NCBI GenBank assembly: GCA_948329525.1
Contig: CAOJBM010000004.1
Span: forward strand, 1 to 44,609
Length of the DNA stretch: 44,609 nt
Direction of reading: 5' to 3'
Origin: an uncultured Mycoplasmatota bacterium
GTDB taxonomy: Bacteria; Bacillota_I; Bacilli_A; RF39; UBA660
The notes below the pieces were generated by a model, which ran no database searches, was not told where the DNA came from, and was given only the letters and a program-made list of their open reading frames with translations. This document shows positions 7,925-15,834 of the stretch, one piece after another. The translations under genes and the position numbers were made by a program. Position 1 is the first letter of the stretch; each line of letters starts with the position of its first letter.

Positions 7925-8611
7925 TTATTTAGCTCCATTTTTATTAAATACTGCTCCAAAAGTTTTATATGCAATTATCAAATCAAATCTAATTGTTCTT
8001 TGTAAGTAATAAATACGATCTAATTTAAGACGATATTTAAAAGATAAATCACTTCTTCCACTTACTTGCCATAAACCTGTAATACCAGGTTTACAAGCAA
8101 CTATTTCATTGTAATACATTTCCATATCATCTTTTTCTCGTAAAAGATAAGGTCTAGGTCCAATTAAAGACATCTCCCCTTTTAAAACATTGAAAAATTG
8201 GGGAAATTCATCAATTGAAGTTCTTCTAATTATCTTACCAACTCTAGTTAATCTTGGATCATGTTCTAATTTTTTATTATTTAAATATTCTTTTCTTATC
8301 TTAGAATCACTTTTCATTAAATTTTCTAATACTTTTTCAGCATTAGGAACCATTGAACGAAATTTATATATTTTAATTATTTTACCATTTTGTCCAATTC
8401 GCTCTTGCCGAAAGATAATTGGAGCATAATCTTTGTGAAATAAATAAGCTATTTTTATGATAATAGCTAAAGGAATAATTAAAATACTTCCAATAACTCC
8501 GACTATAATATCAAAGATTCTTTTAATGAAAAAATAAAACTTCTTTTTTTCATTTATAGAGAATGGAATCCCTATTGCATTAGAGTTTTTTAGAACATCA
8601 TTCTGCCCCAT
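7925..8611 (-). CDS. polyprenyl-phosphate sugar-1-phosphate transferase
   Basis: A 228-residue bacterial sugar transferase that loads the first sugar phosphate onto a lipid carrier. One hydrophobic segment (about 28-52) precedes the catalytic domain with RQERIGQNGK, IYKFRSM, DPRLTRVGKIIRRTSIDEFPQ, GEMSLIGPRP and KPGITGLWQVSGRS, all diagnostic. It lacks the large N-terminal multi-helix part of WcaJ/WbaP and so is of the short EpsL/PglC-like type. The ribosome site GGGGGAG precedes the ATG. It leads an operon with the LCP ligase and VanZ; the promoter at 8660-8688 is directly upstream. Confidence 0.92.
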   Translation of the reverse strand: MGQNDVLKNSNAIGIPFSINEKKKFYFFIKRIFDIIVGVIGSILIIPLAIIIKIAYLFHKDYAPIIFRQERIGQNGKIIKIYKFRSMVPNAEKVLENLMKSDSKIRKEYLNNKKLEHDPRLTRVGKIIRRTSIDEFPQFFNVLKGEMSLIGPRPYLLREKDDMEMYYNEIVACKPGITGLWQVSGRSDLSFKYRLKLDRIYYLQRTIRFDLIIAYKTFGAVFNKNGAK

Positions 8612-8659
8612 CTAAACTCCCCCTCACTCTTTTTACAAAAAATATATCAAGTATTTAAG

Positions 8660-8688
8660 ATTATAACATTTTTAACATATAATGTACA
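8660..8688 (-). promoter_or_regulatory. SigA promoter with extended -10 for the sugar transferase operon
   Basis: TATAAT (8660-8665) preceded by TG one base upstream (extended -10) and TGTACA 17 bases farther up at 8683-8688. It lies about 50 bases before the ATG at 8611. The -35 is poor, compensated by the extended -10. Confidence 0.55.
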
Positions 8689-8702
8689 TAGCTATTTTTT
8701 TA

Positions 8703-9767
8703 CTATAATACCCCATTTACTTCTGTACTATACCAATAATAATTACTACTAGAGTCTTTTTTAAAAATATGTTTGTAAATAATAGAACTTTTACCATAAG
8801 TTGCATAAGGATTTTTAAGCTTTTCACAAGGATTTTCAATATTACAACTTAAGATAGGTATTGTTGCATTATTATAACGATAAACAGTATAATAATTAAC
8901 ACTCTCAAATTCATATTCTTTATAGACTAAGACACTTGACTCATAAAGGATAATATCGTCTTCTTCTTTAGTTATTTTTACAATATCATAATCACGATAA
9001 GTATTTTCTAAACTATCATTTTTATGACAATAATAACTAGTTTTACTTTCTTCTAAATCACATTTTAGTTTATTATCAGACGAAATAAAAGTTTCTGGAG
9101 TACTTAAAACATTATAGCCATTATAACCATTAAAAATGTGAGATATAGCAGTTTTTATATCTTCAATACTATAGCTTCCTTCGCCACTTACTAAACAATC
9201 ATTTTTATTATTACAATGAGTAATAGCTGTTGCATAAAGATTTATAGAATCAACCATATTAATATTTGTACTCTCACTTTGATAAGCATTTTTTAAAGAA
9301 CTTGCAGAAAAAGGTATCGAATTATATAAATCTTTTTTTAAATCTTCCGAAATATCTTTTGTAACATCTTCTTCACTATCTCGAACATTTATTACTTCAT
9401 TTATTCTTTCATTTAAAGATTTCTCATAAATAGCATTTTTTTCTTTATTATTATCTTTAAATCGTTTAATAGCTAAACTTCCAATAATTACTAATAAAAT
9501 AATCAAAATAACTGGAATAATATAAGTTATAAGTCCTCTTGTTTTACTAGTTGTAGGAACTCCTAAAATATTCATAGCTTCTTTTTCACTTATTTCCACT
9601 ACTGTTTCATCATGATCTGTCCCATTAATTTTGGCAATTAAACTTGGTTCTCTCATCCACCTGCCACTAATAAAAGTATCAGTTAAAGAATCTTGTTCTC
9701 TTATTATTCTATCTTCCCCATTAACCCCTTTATATTTAAAATATCGCACTTTTCTACCTCTTTCCAT
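8703..9767 (-). CDS. unknown single-pass membrane protein
   Basis: 354 residues. The N-terminal 80 residues are soluble and rich in charged residues; a single membrane segment is at about 82-102 (IIPVILIILLVIIG), and about 250 residues follow on the other side with paired cysteines (HCNNKNDC, KCDLEESKTSYYC, SCNIENPC) that suggest disulfides outside the cell. I recognise no family. The start overlaps the end of the upstream gene by 14 bases, so the two are coupled, and both have one membrane helix and an external domain, suggesting a membrane complex next to the cell-wall polymer genes. Confidence 0.55.
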   Translation of the reverse strand: MERGRKVRYFKYKGVNGEDRIIREQDSLTDTFISGRWMREPSLIAKINGTDHDETVVEISEKEAMNILGVPTTSKTRGLITYIIPVILIILLVIIGSLAIKRFKDNNKEKNAIYEKSLNERINEVINVRDSEEDVTKDISEDLKKDLYNSIPFSASSLKNAYQSESTNINMVDSINLYATAITHCNNKNDCLVSGEGSYSIEDIKTAISHIFNGYNGYNVLSTPETFISSDNKLKCDLEESKTSYYCHKNDSLENTYRDYDIVKITKEEDDIILYESSVLVYKEYEFESVNYYTVYRYNNATIPILSCNIENPCEKLKNPYATYGKSSIIYKHIFKKDSSSNYYWYSTEVNGVL

Positions 9768-10407
9768 TTATAAATTCAATTTTTTCTAGTAAATAGCCAA
9801 AAGCTCCATTAACATAGGTTATTTTATATCTTCCACCATATTTTTGAAATATTTCTTTATCTCTTTTATCAAATAAAGAAATTTCTAAAGGATTATCATT
9901 ATCTAACGAACTTTCATAATAAGAGTTGGTTGTTTTATTATGAATCACTATATAAAGATATAATTCTGTATTTTTAGAAGTTATTTCTATTTGATATGGT
10001 TCATAAAAAACTTCTTTAAAATTTGTTGGCTCCAATGCAGTATTAAAAGATGAAATCTCTTCTTTAGATAGCATTTTCTTTTGAAAAAGATGATAATCAA
10101 GATATTCAGTTCCTTTAATAGTAGGTAGCAAACTCATCATTTCCGTTAATACATCTTCATTGATTGTAATTTTTTCTTCCTCTTCTTTAACTTCTTCCTC
10201 TTTTTTCTTATTTTCTTCTACTTTAGTAATATTCGGACAATTATCAATAATTATTTCATCAGGTTTTTTTAAGTTAGTGTATATTAAATATCCAATTATT
10301 AGTAATAAAAAGATAATAATACTTAAAAGAACAGCTATTGATATAGTACTTCTTTGCATATTGTTTTTTTTATTTATAAATTCGACATTATTTAAATTAT
10401 TGTCCAT
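9754..10407 (-). CDS. unknown membrane-anchored external protein
   Basis: 217 residues: a 19-residue N-terminal tail, one membrane helix (about 22-45), a Lys/Glu-rich coiled stretch (about 62-80, KKKEEEVKEEEEK) and an external domain of about 130 residues ending in YGGRYKITYVNGAFGYLLEKIEF. No family recognised. The ribosome site AGGTAGG precedes the ATG at 10407. It follows the terminator at 10441-10468 and overlaps the 354-residue gene downstream. Confidence 0.55.
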   Translation of the reverse strand: MDNNLNNVEFINKKNNMQRSTISIAVLLSIIIFLLLIIGYLIYTNLKKPDEIIIDNCPNITKVEENKKKEEEVKEEEEKITINEDVLTEMMSLLPTIKGTEYLDYHLFQKKMLSKEEISSFNTALEPTNFKEVFYEPYQIEITSKNTELYLYIVIHNKTTNSYYESSLDNDNPLEISLFDKRDKEIFQKYGGRYKITYVNGAFGYLLEKIEFINGKR

Positions 10408-10440
10408 ATTTAAACCTACCTTATCCTAAATAATCATAAC

Positions 10441-10468
10441 AAAAAAAAGATACTTTTTAAAGTACCTA
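10441..10468 (-). terminator. terminator after the sigma-like gene
   Basis: Minus-strand GGTACTTT and AAAGTATC pair (with one G-U) around a short A-rich loop, followed by eight T. It directly follows the stop at 10466 and isolates the sigma-like two-gene unit from the membrane-protein genes below. Confidence 0.7.
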
Positions 10469-11575
10469 TTTAAAAGTTAAAGAATTATTTTTTTCTAAAG
10501 AAGTATTTAAAAGTTCCTTTAATTGGTTAACAGTATATTCTTCGAAAGAAATAACTTCTTCGATTGATAGTCCAAGAGTTGTAGCTATTATCTCTAAAGA
10601 ATAAGTTTTTTCTTTTGTTCCAAATCTTAAACAAGTATAGTAATAATAAAAAATATTATCTTCAATATTTATCTTCTTATTAGCATCAAGTAATTTATAT
10701 AATTTTGTTACGATATTTTCTTCTTCCGTAGGGAAGATAGTATTAATAACTTCGGAAATTCTATTAGCTAATTCTTCTTCACTTATTTTTTCATCTAATG
10801 GTTCACATACATCTTTCGTGACATCTTCTATTACTTTGGATTCATCACGATCTAACGTTATTAAATTTTCTAAATCTTCAATAGGTACTTCAAAAGAGTT
10901 AACATCTTCATTTTTAGTTTGTACTTGATCTTTTTTTGCCTCTCTTCTTCTTTGGTTTCTTAGTTGTTTTTTAGTTAATTTTAGATTCTTACTTTCCAAA
11001 GCAGGTTGATTAAGCGATGCTATATCTTTTTTTAATGTTTCCTTTTGCAAAAGATTCTCTTCAATAACTTCTTCAACTATTGGTTCTATCTTTAGAAGTT
11101 CTTCTTCCTTAATTGATTTTTTTTCTTTTAAAGTCCTAATTTCATCACTCTTATATTCTAGCTTTTTACTAGATTTTTCTGGCACATATTTTGTTTTTAT
11201 TTTCTGCATTAGAAAACTACTTAAATATAAATCAAGACTTTTACTGCCATCATAATTTAAAATACCTTCCATCAAATAATCATCATATATAGGATTTTTC
11301 AAATCTAATTTTAACTTAAGACAAATTCTTTCTTTAACTGAAAACATATCAAATACTAGTTCAAGTAGAATATTTTCATTTTTTCTAGCTTGTTCTACTA
11401 AATAATCATTAATAATCTTTTTACAAGTAAAAATTGTTTGAGAAACATCTTTTAAATTACCTTCTTCTTTCAAATTATCAAGAAGATTACTAATAAACTC
11501 CTCGGTTATAAGGCTTGAATTAGCATATGACTTTAATAAAGTCTCTCTAATATAAATAAGATCTTTATTACTCAT
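10466..11575 (-). CDS. divergent sigma-70-like protein
   Basis: 369 residues that I read as a highly divergent sigma-70 relative. Residues about 97-130 (IYDDYLMEGILNYDGSKS, then LDLYLSSFLMQKIKTK) match the pattern of sigma region 2 (E-D-L-x-Q-E-G...Y-D-x-S-K-G...F-x-x-Y). Residues about 318-355 contain FGTKEKTYSLEIIATTLGLS and IEEVISFEEYTVNQLKELL, the layout of region 4 (FG, then helix-turn-helix, then a recognition helix with Q/E and KLR-like end). Between them is a charged, low-complexity linker (130-265). DNA-contact residues are poorly kept, so it may have lost promoter recognition. The ATG overlaps the end of the repeat-protein gene by 8 bases (AGAGGAAC ribosome site), so the pair is co-translated. 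Motif-based call. Confidence 0.5.
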   Translation of the reverse strand: MSNKDLIYIRETLLKSYANSSLITEEFISNLLDNLKEEGNLKDVSQTIFTCKKIINDYLVEQARKNENILLELVFDMFSVKERICLKLKLDLKNPIYDDYLMEGILNYDGSKSLDLYLSSFLMQKIKTKYVPEKSSKKLEYKSDEIRTLKEKKSIKEEELLKIEPIVEEVIEENLLQKETLKKDIASLNQPALESKNLKLTKKQLRNQRRREAKKDQVQTKNEDVNSFEVPIEDLENLITLDRDESKVIEDVTKDVCEPLDEKISEEELANRISEVINTIFPTEEENIVTKLYKLLDANKKINIEDNIFYYYYTCLRFGTKEKTYSLEIIATTLGLSIEEVISFEEYTVNQLKELLNTSLEKNNSLTFK

Positions 11576-14500
11576 TAATGTTCCTCTTTTCTTTTAGCAA
11601 AGAAATATAGTTATCTAATTCATCACACAATATAACCTTTATTTTATCAATGCTACTTAAATATATTTCACTTAAATTATCTTGTTCTACTCCTAGCAAA
11701 GATAGTATTTGATTTTTAGATAAATTTAATCCTTCTGTTGTATTTATTAAAATAAATATCGCTTCTTCTTTAGTAAAACCATATGAAGATAAATCTAAAG
11801 AATATATTTTTAGTTTTCTTGCTAGTAATATTACATCATCTTTAAAATATTGCAATTTTTTTCGATAATTTTTGAATACGTCTTTCTTCTCCTCTTCTAA
11901 TATTTCTACTAAATTTCTAATATAAGCTATATTTTCATAATAGCTTTCTTTCTTTTCTTCTCTTAATTCTACTTCTTCGACATTAATTACTTTTTTTAAA
12001 CTAATCTTTGGCATCTCTTTTTCTTTTTGTTCTTTTTCAAACTCTTCTATTGTCATTTTTCTAATCAAAATACTAGTATTTCTTCTTCTAGTTGTATGTT
12101 TAGAAGCTAATAATTTTAAAGTTTCTTCATAATCTTTTTGCGATACACTACTTAATACTTCAAACATTTCTTTTATTTTAGGAATTAATGTTAAAAAAAT
12201 ACGGTTTTTTTCATGTTGAGTAATTTCTTTGACATCTTCTCCATCATATAAAGAACCAAATCTCTTTTGCAGTATCATTTTATCTTCTAGCGAAAAAATA
12301 TTGATAATATCTAAAAGAACATGATGTTTATTTTCATCCACATTTAAATATTTAAATAAAGACTTTATTCTATAATTAGTAGTTGTTTTTTTTATTATTC
12401 TTCCTAATTTTTTTTTGATTTCAAATCTTAATTTTGGAAGCAAATTTTGATTAATAAAATCATTTTCTTTTTTAGTTACTCCTTTAACACCAACTCCATC
12501 ATATAAAGGACCAAATCTTTTTTGTAATAGATAAATCTCATCTTTCTTAAAAATCTTATTAATGGCATTAATAAGGGTTTCTTTACCTTCTAAAGGTAAA
12601 GAAAGAACTTCATACAAAGATAGAATTCGATAACCAAATTTATTTTTTATTGTTAATTTATCTAGTTCTGTTTCTAATTGTTCTTCATCTACCTCATTTA
12701 TTAATTTAATAGCTTCTAACAGTTTAGGTTTTATTGTTTGTACTAATTGACTCTTTTCATTTAGAGTTGTGGCCATACTATTATCGCCATCATATAAAGG
12801 GCCAAAAATCTTCTGCAGTATTTCAATATGTGTTAATTTTAGTGTTGTAATAGCAAGTTGCATATTCTTTGCTTCTTCATCATTTAATTTCAAAAAATCT
12901 TTTAAAGTTTTGGATTGTCTAGATTTATCCCCAAATTTTAAAGTCGTTTTCAGTCGCGGGATTAAATAACTAAAAATCCTAATATTCTCATCTTTGCTTA
13001 CTTTTTCTGCTTTCTCTCCATCATATAGTGGTCCAAATCTCTTTTGGAATAAATTTATTTCTTCTAAATCAAATGTCTCTTCCATTGTTTGATAAAATTT
13101 TTCTCTTTCATCTTCACTAATATTTAAATACGCAATTAAAGAAAGATATTTATAACCTTTTATACCTCTTGGCTTTTTTTCTTTTTGCAATTTAGAAAGT
13201 AATTCTAATTTTTGATTAACATCTAAGTCTTCATTATCTTTTATTAAAAAATATTGCCTAATAATTTTATCCTTTATAACCTTTATAGCATATTTTTCAT
13301 TAGTAGTAATTTTTTCTTGTAAAAAGCCTTCATAAGTTAAACCAAACCTCTTTTGCAGTACTAATCTTTCTTCCTTAGTTAAAGCAAAAGCAAGAATAAA
13401 TTTTAAACTTTCATTTAAAGGGATGCCTAAATAAGTACTCAAATCTTTAATATGATATAAAGTATAATCTTCTTCTTTCAAAAAGTCTTTTAATCTCCCA
13501 AAAAATTCTTCATATTCTTCCTCGTTTAAATCACACAAATAGTTAATTAAAGAATTTATCTTAATATTTATCCTATTAAACATTTTAATTTTTCTTTGCG
13601 TTTTTACAGCAATACTATTTCCAAAATCACTAGAAAATAAATTGTTCAAAAAAGATTTTTCTTCTTCTTTTAAACCATAATTAATAACATCTTCTAAAAT
13701 ATTTAAAGAAACTTTTTCAAGATAATTAGCAAAAGATATTGTTAAATCCTTTTTATCTTCTTGTTTGTTAATTATTTGTTTTTCTCTTATTTCATTTATT
13801 TGATTACCATTTAACAATTGATCTAAAAGGCTATAATATCCTTTTAGATCATCATAAACTTTTCTCAATTCTATAATGCTTTTTTTAAGATAATTAGTTA
13901 TCTCATATCTTTTGGATAATAGCTCATTTCTAGTTATCTTAGATAATTCTTCTGTAGTGAAAAGAATGCTTAAATCTCTTTCATTAAGTTTTTCTAACAA
14001 GTCAAGAAGAATTTTCTTATCAATTTCATCTTTTATATTACAGTGTTTTTCTAAATTAATTTTGGAAAATCCTTTAAAATAGGAAATATAATAATCAGGG
14101 GTTCCTTTTAATTCTAATAGTTCTTGATATTTTTTCTCTATTTTAGGGACGATAGTTTGACTAAAACTTATCCTTTCACTAGCTGATAATTTTTCTCTAT
14201 TCTCGCCATCAAGATTTTTACCAAATTTTTTCTTAGTTATCTCAAATTGGTTTTTAGGAAGTAATTTTAAAATATCTCTTAATATTTTTTGTTCATCCGT
14301 TGTATAAGCTTTAAAATAAGCATCTATTCCTTTAGGACTAAAAACATATGCATTTAGTTTAGGAAAAATAACTTCTGCAAAAACTATTAACTCCTCATCA
14401 GTCAACTCTTCTACTTTTAAATGATTAAAATAAGCTTCAGCGATACGCATTTCTTGAACTGACAATTTTTTATAAGCTTTTTTCAAAACACCTTTGGAAA

Positions 14501-15158
14501 TAGCGTTTTGTGGAATGTACTCTATTTCTTTTTTAAAATTAAGTAAATAAAAGCGATACTTAATTTTATTTTCTTTCAAAATATTAATTGCTTCTTTGAA
14601 ATAACCTTTTAATTTTCTTACAACAATACTGGCATTTTGTTTCGCTTCTCTACCATTCGTCAATCGATTTATTCCATCATAATTTCTTCCATAATAATCT
14701 CTTAATATTTTTATTTCTCTTTCTTTTAAAGAATAATTAATGATATCTATTAAAATTTCTTTTTCTTCTAAAGATACCTTTAATTCATCAAACAAATTTA
14801 CTTTTTTCACCTGGCAAGTGGTTGATTTTTTATCTTGCTTAGATAATTTCTCTTTTTTTTGAAGGTTTGCTACATACTTTTTCGTATTTTTAGCATCCTC
14901 TTCTTTTTTTCTTTTTAATTCTTTTTGTCTTTTAGCATTTTCTTCTCTTTCTTTACTTATCTCTTCTTTTGAACTTTTATTTTTTATTTTTTTCTGATAA
15001 GCACCTACAATTTTGGCGTTTTCTTCTTCAGCAAATGATTTAAATTTTTTATCATAAACAATTTTTCCATTAACATAACTAAAATCATGTTTTACATAAC
15101 TAGATGTTCCACTAGCCTGTCTTTTAACTGTAATTTTTGTTTCTTCATTATCGTTCAT
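11568..15158 (-). CDS. giant repeat protein with sigma-region-4-like modules
   Basis: 1196 residues from the ATG at 15158 (a TTG one codon earlier is in frame; GGGGTG is the ribosome site). Residues 45-120 are a charged coiled-coil-like stretch. The rest is built of modules of 75-105 residues whose core reads like the start of sigma region 4: LQKRFGPLYDG followed by a T/S-x-x-E helix and an L-I-P-K-L/I segment. Clear cores start near 146, 300, 594, 698, 774, 872 and 957; degenerate ones near 231, 390 and 497; a last HTH-like one at about 1128-1177 (LNLSKNQILSLLGVEQDNL). No membrane segment or signal peptide, so cytoplasmic. No named family recognised. Overlaps the sigma-like gene by 8 bases. 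Confidence 0.6.
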   Translation of the reverse strand: MNDNEETKITVKRQASGTSSYVKHDFSYVNGKIVYDKKFKSFAEEENAKIVGAYQKKIKNKSSKEEISKEREENAKRQKELKRKKEEDAKNTKKYVANLQKKEKLSKQDKKSTTCQVKKVNLFDELKVSLEEKEILIDIINYSLKEREIKILRDYYGRNYDGINRLTNGREAKQNASIVVRKLKGYFKEAINILKENKIKYRFYLLNFKKEIEYIPQNAISKGVLKKAYKKLSVQEMRIAEAYFNHLKVEELTDEELIVFAEVIFPKLNAYVFSPKGIDAYFKAYTTDEQKILRDILKLLPKNQFEITKKKFGKNLDGENREKLSASERISFSQTIVPKIEKKYQELLELKGTPDYYISYFKGFSKINLEKHCNIKDEIDKKILLDLLEKLNERDLSILFTTEELSKITRNELLSKRYEITNYLKKSIIELRKVYDDLKGYYSLLDQLLNGNQINEIREKQIINKQEDKKDLTISFANYLEKVSLNILEDVINYGLKEEEKSFLNNLFSSDFGNSIAVKTQRKIKMFNRINIKINSLINYLCDLNEEEYEEFFGRLKDFLKEEDYTLYHIKDLSTYLGIPLNESLKFILAFALTKEERLVLQKRFGLTYEGFLQEKITTNEKYAIKVIKDKIIRQYFLIKDNEDLDVNQKLELLSKLQKEKKPRGIKGYKYLSLIAYLNISEDEREKFYQTMEETFDLEEINLFQKRFGPLYDGEKAEKVSKDENIRIFSYLIPRLKTTLKFGDKSRQSKTLKDFLKLNDEEAKNMQLAITTLKLTHIEILQKIFGPLYDGDNSMATTLNEKSQLVQTIKPKLLEAIKLINEVDEEQLETELDKLTIKNKFGYRILSLYEVLSLPLEGKETLINAINKIFKKDEIYLLQKRFGPLYDGVGVKGVTKKENDFINQNLLPKLRFEIKKKLGRIIKKTTTNYRIKSLFKYLNVDENKHHVLLDIINIFSLEDKMILQKRFGSLYDGEDVKEITQHEKNRIFLTLIPKIKEMFEVLSSVSQKDYEETLKLLASKHTTRRRNTSILIRKMTIEEFEKEQKEKEMPKISLKKVINVEEVELREEKKESYYENIAYIRNLVEILEEEKKDVFKNYRKKLQYFKDDVILLARKLKIYSLDLSSYGFTKEEAIFILINTTEGLNLSKNQILSLLGVEQDNLSEIYLSSIDKIKVILCDELDNYISLLKEKRNINE

Positions 15159-15191
15159 CAAAACACCCCATACTTCCTTATTTCTTTTTTT

Positions 15192-15220
15192 ATTATATAT
15201 TAAATTTCTTTAAAAGACAA
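15192..15220 (-). promoter_or_regulatory. SigA promoter of the sigma-like two-gene unit
   Basis: TTGTCT (15215-15220), a 17-base spacer and TATAAT (15192-15197) on the minus strand, about 35 bases before the ATG at 15158. This gives the repeat protein and the sigma-like gene their own transcript. Confidence 0.65.
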
Positions 15221-15230
15221 ATAAAAAAGA

Positions 15231-15776
15231 CTATTCCATTAATGATATAATCTCTTGTATTACTGTTTTAATGTTTTCTTCTTGTTCTAAAATATCTTGG
15301 AATTTCAAGCAATCATTAAATTCATACTTATAAACTAAATTCATTTTAGCAGATTCCGAAAAACTTCCTAAAGACGTCAATGCTCCATCTGTTGAATAAG
15401 CACTTTTGGGCTTGGAACCAACAACTAAAGCTATCATTTTCTTATTCTCTAATTTTCTACTACTGTACAAAGGATTTAAACGATCCATAAAGATTTTCAA
15501 ATCACCTGATAAAGTATTCCATCTTGTAGGTGTTATAAAAACTAAAAAATCACTTTCTAATACTTTATTAATATTACTTTCCATATCATCTTTAAAGTCA
15601 CAAACGCCAGTTGTATCACAATCCATACATCCTGTACATAAATATATTTTTTGATTACCAGGTGTAATTATATCACAGGAAATTCTTCTATCTAATAAGC
15701 CTTCTTTTAATTTTTTAGCCAGATGAAAACTATTTCCTTCTCTTCTTGAACCAACTATTATTAAAACTTTTGCCAT
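15231..15776 (-). CDS. NADPH-dependent FMN reductase / iron-sulfur flavoprotein-like
   Basis: 181 residues from the ATG at 15776, set by a GGTGATGAT ribosome site; the frame is open 15 codons farther up. Flavodoxin-like fold: GSRREGNS (9-16) binds the FMN phosphate and TPTRWNTLSGDLKIFMDR (about 98-115) is the second flavin loop. A compact cysteine set at 47, 50, 53 and 59 (CTGCMDCDTTGVC) followed by FKDDM is typical of the NAD(P)H-dependent flavoprotein subgroup that carries a cluster or redox cysteines. Electron partner unknown. It lies 48 bases behind the thioester protein gene and a terminator. Confidence 0.8.
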   Translation of the reverse strand: MAKVLIIVGSRREGNSFHLAKKLKEGLLDRRISCDIITPGNQKIYLCTGCMDCDTTGVCDFKDDMESNINKVLESDFLVFITPTRWNTLSGDLKIFMDRLNPLYSSRKLENKKMIALVVGSKPKSAYSTDGALTSLGSFSESAKMNLVYKYEFNDCLKFQDILEQEENIKTVIQEIISLME

Positions 15777-15801
15777 ATCATCACCATTTATAGTTTTAAC
15801 C

Positions 15802-15834
15802 AAAAAAAGAAAATAATACAAATATTATCTTCTT
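15802..15834 (-). terminator. terminator of the thioester protein gene
   Basis: Minus-strand AAGAAGATAATA and TATTATTTTCTT pair around TTTG with one mismatch, followed by a run of T. The stem overlaps the stop region of the thioester gene at 15825. Confidence 0.65.

Noticed and set aside
12159..13379. A DNA-level tandem repeat or recombination array
   Set aside because: The similarity is in the protein, not the DNA: core codons differ and spacing is irregular, so there is no recent tandem duplication.
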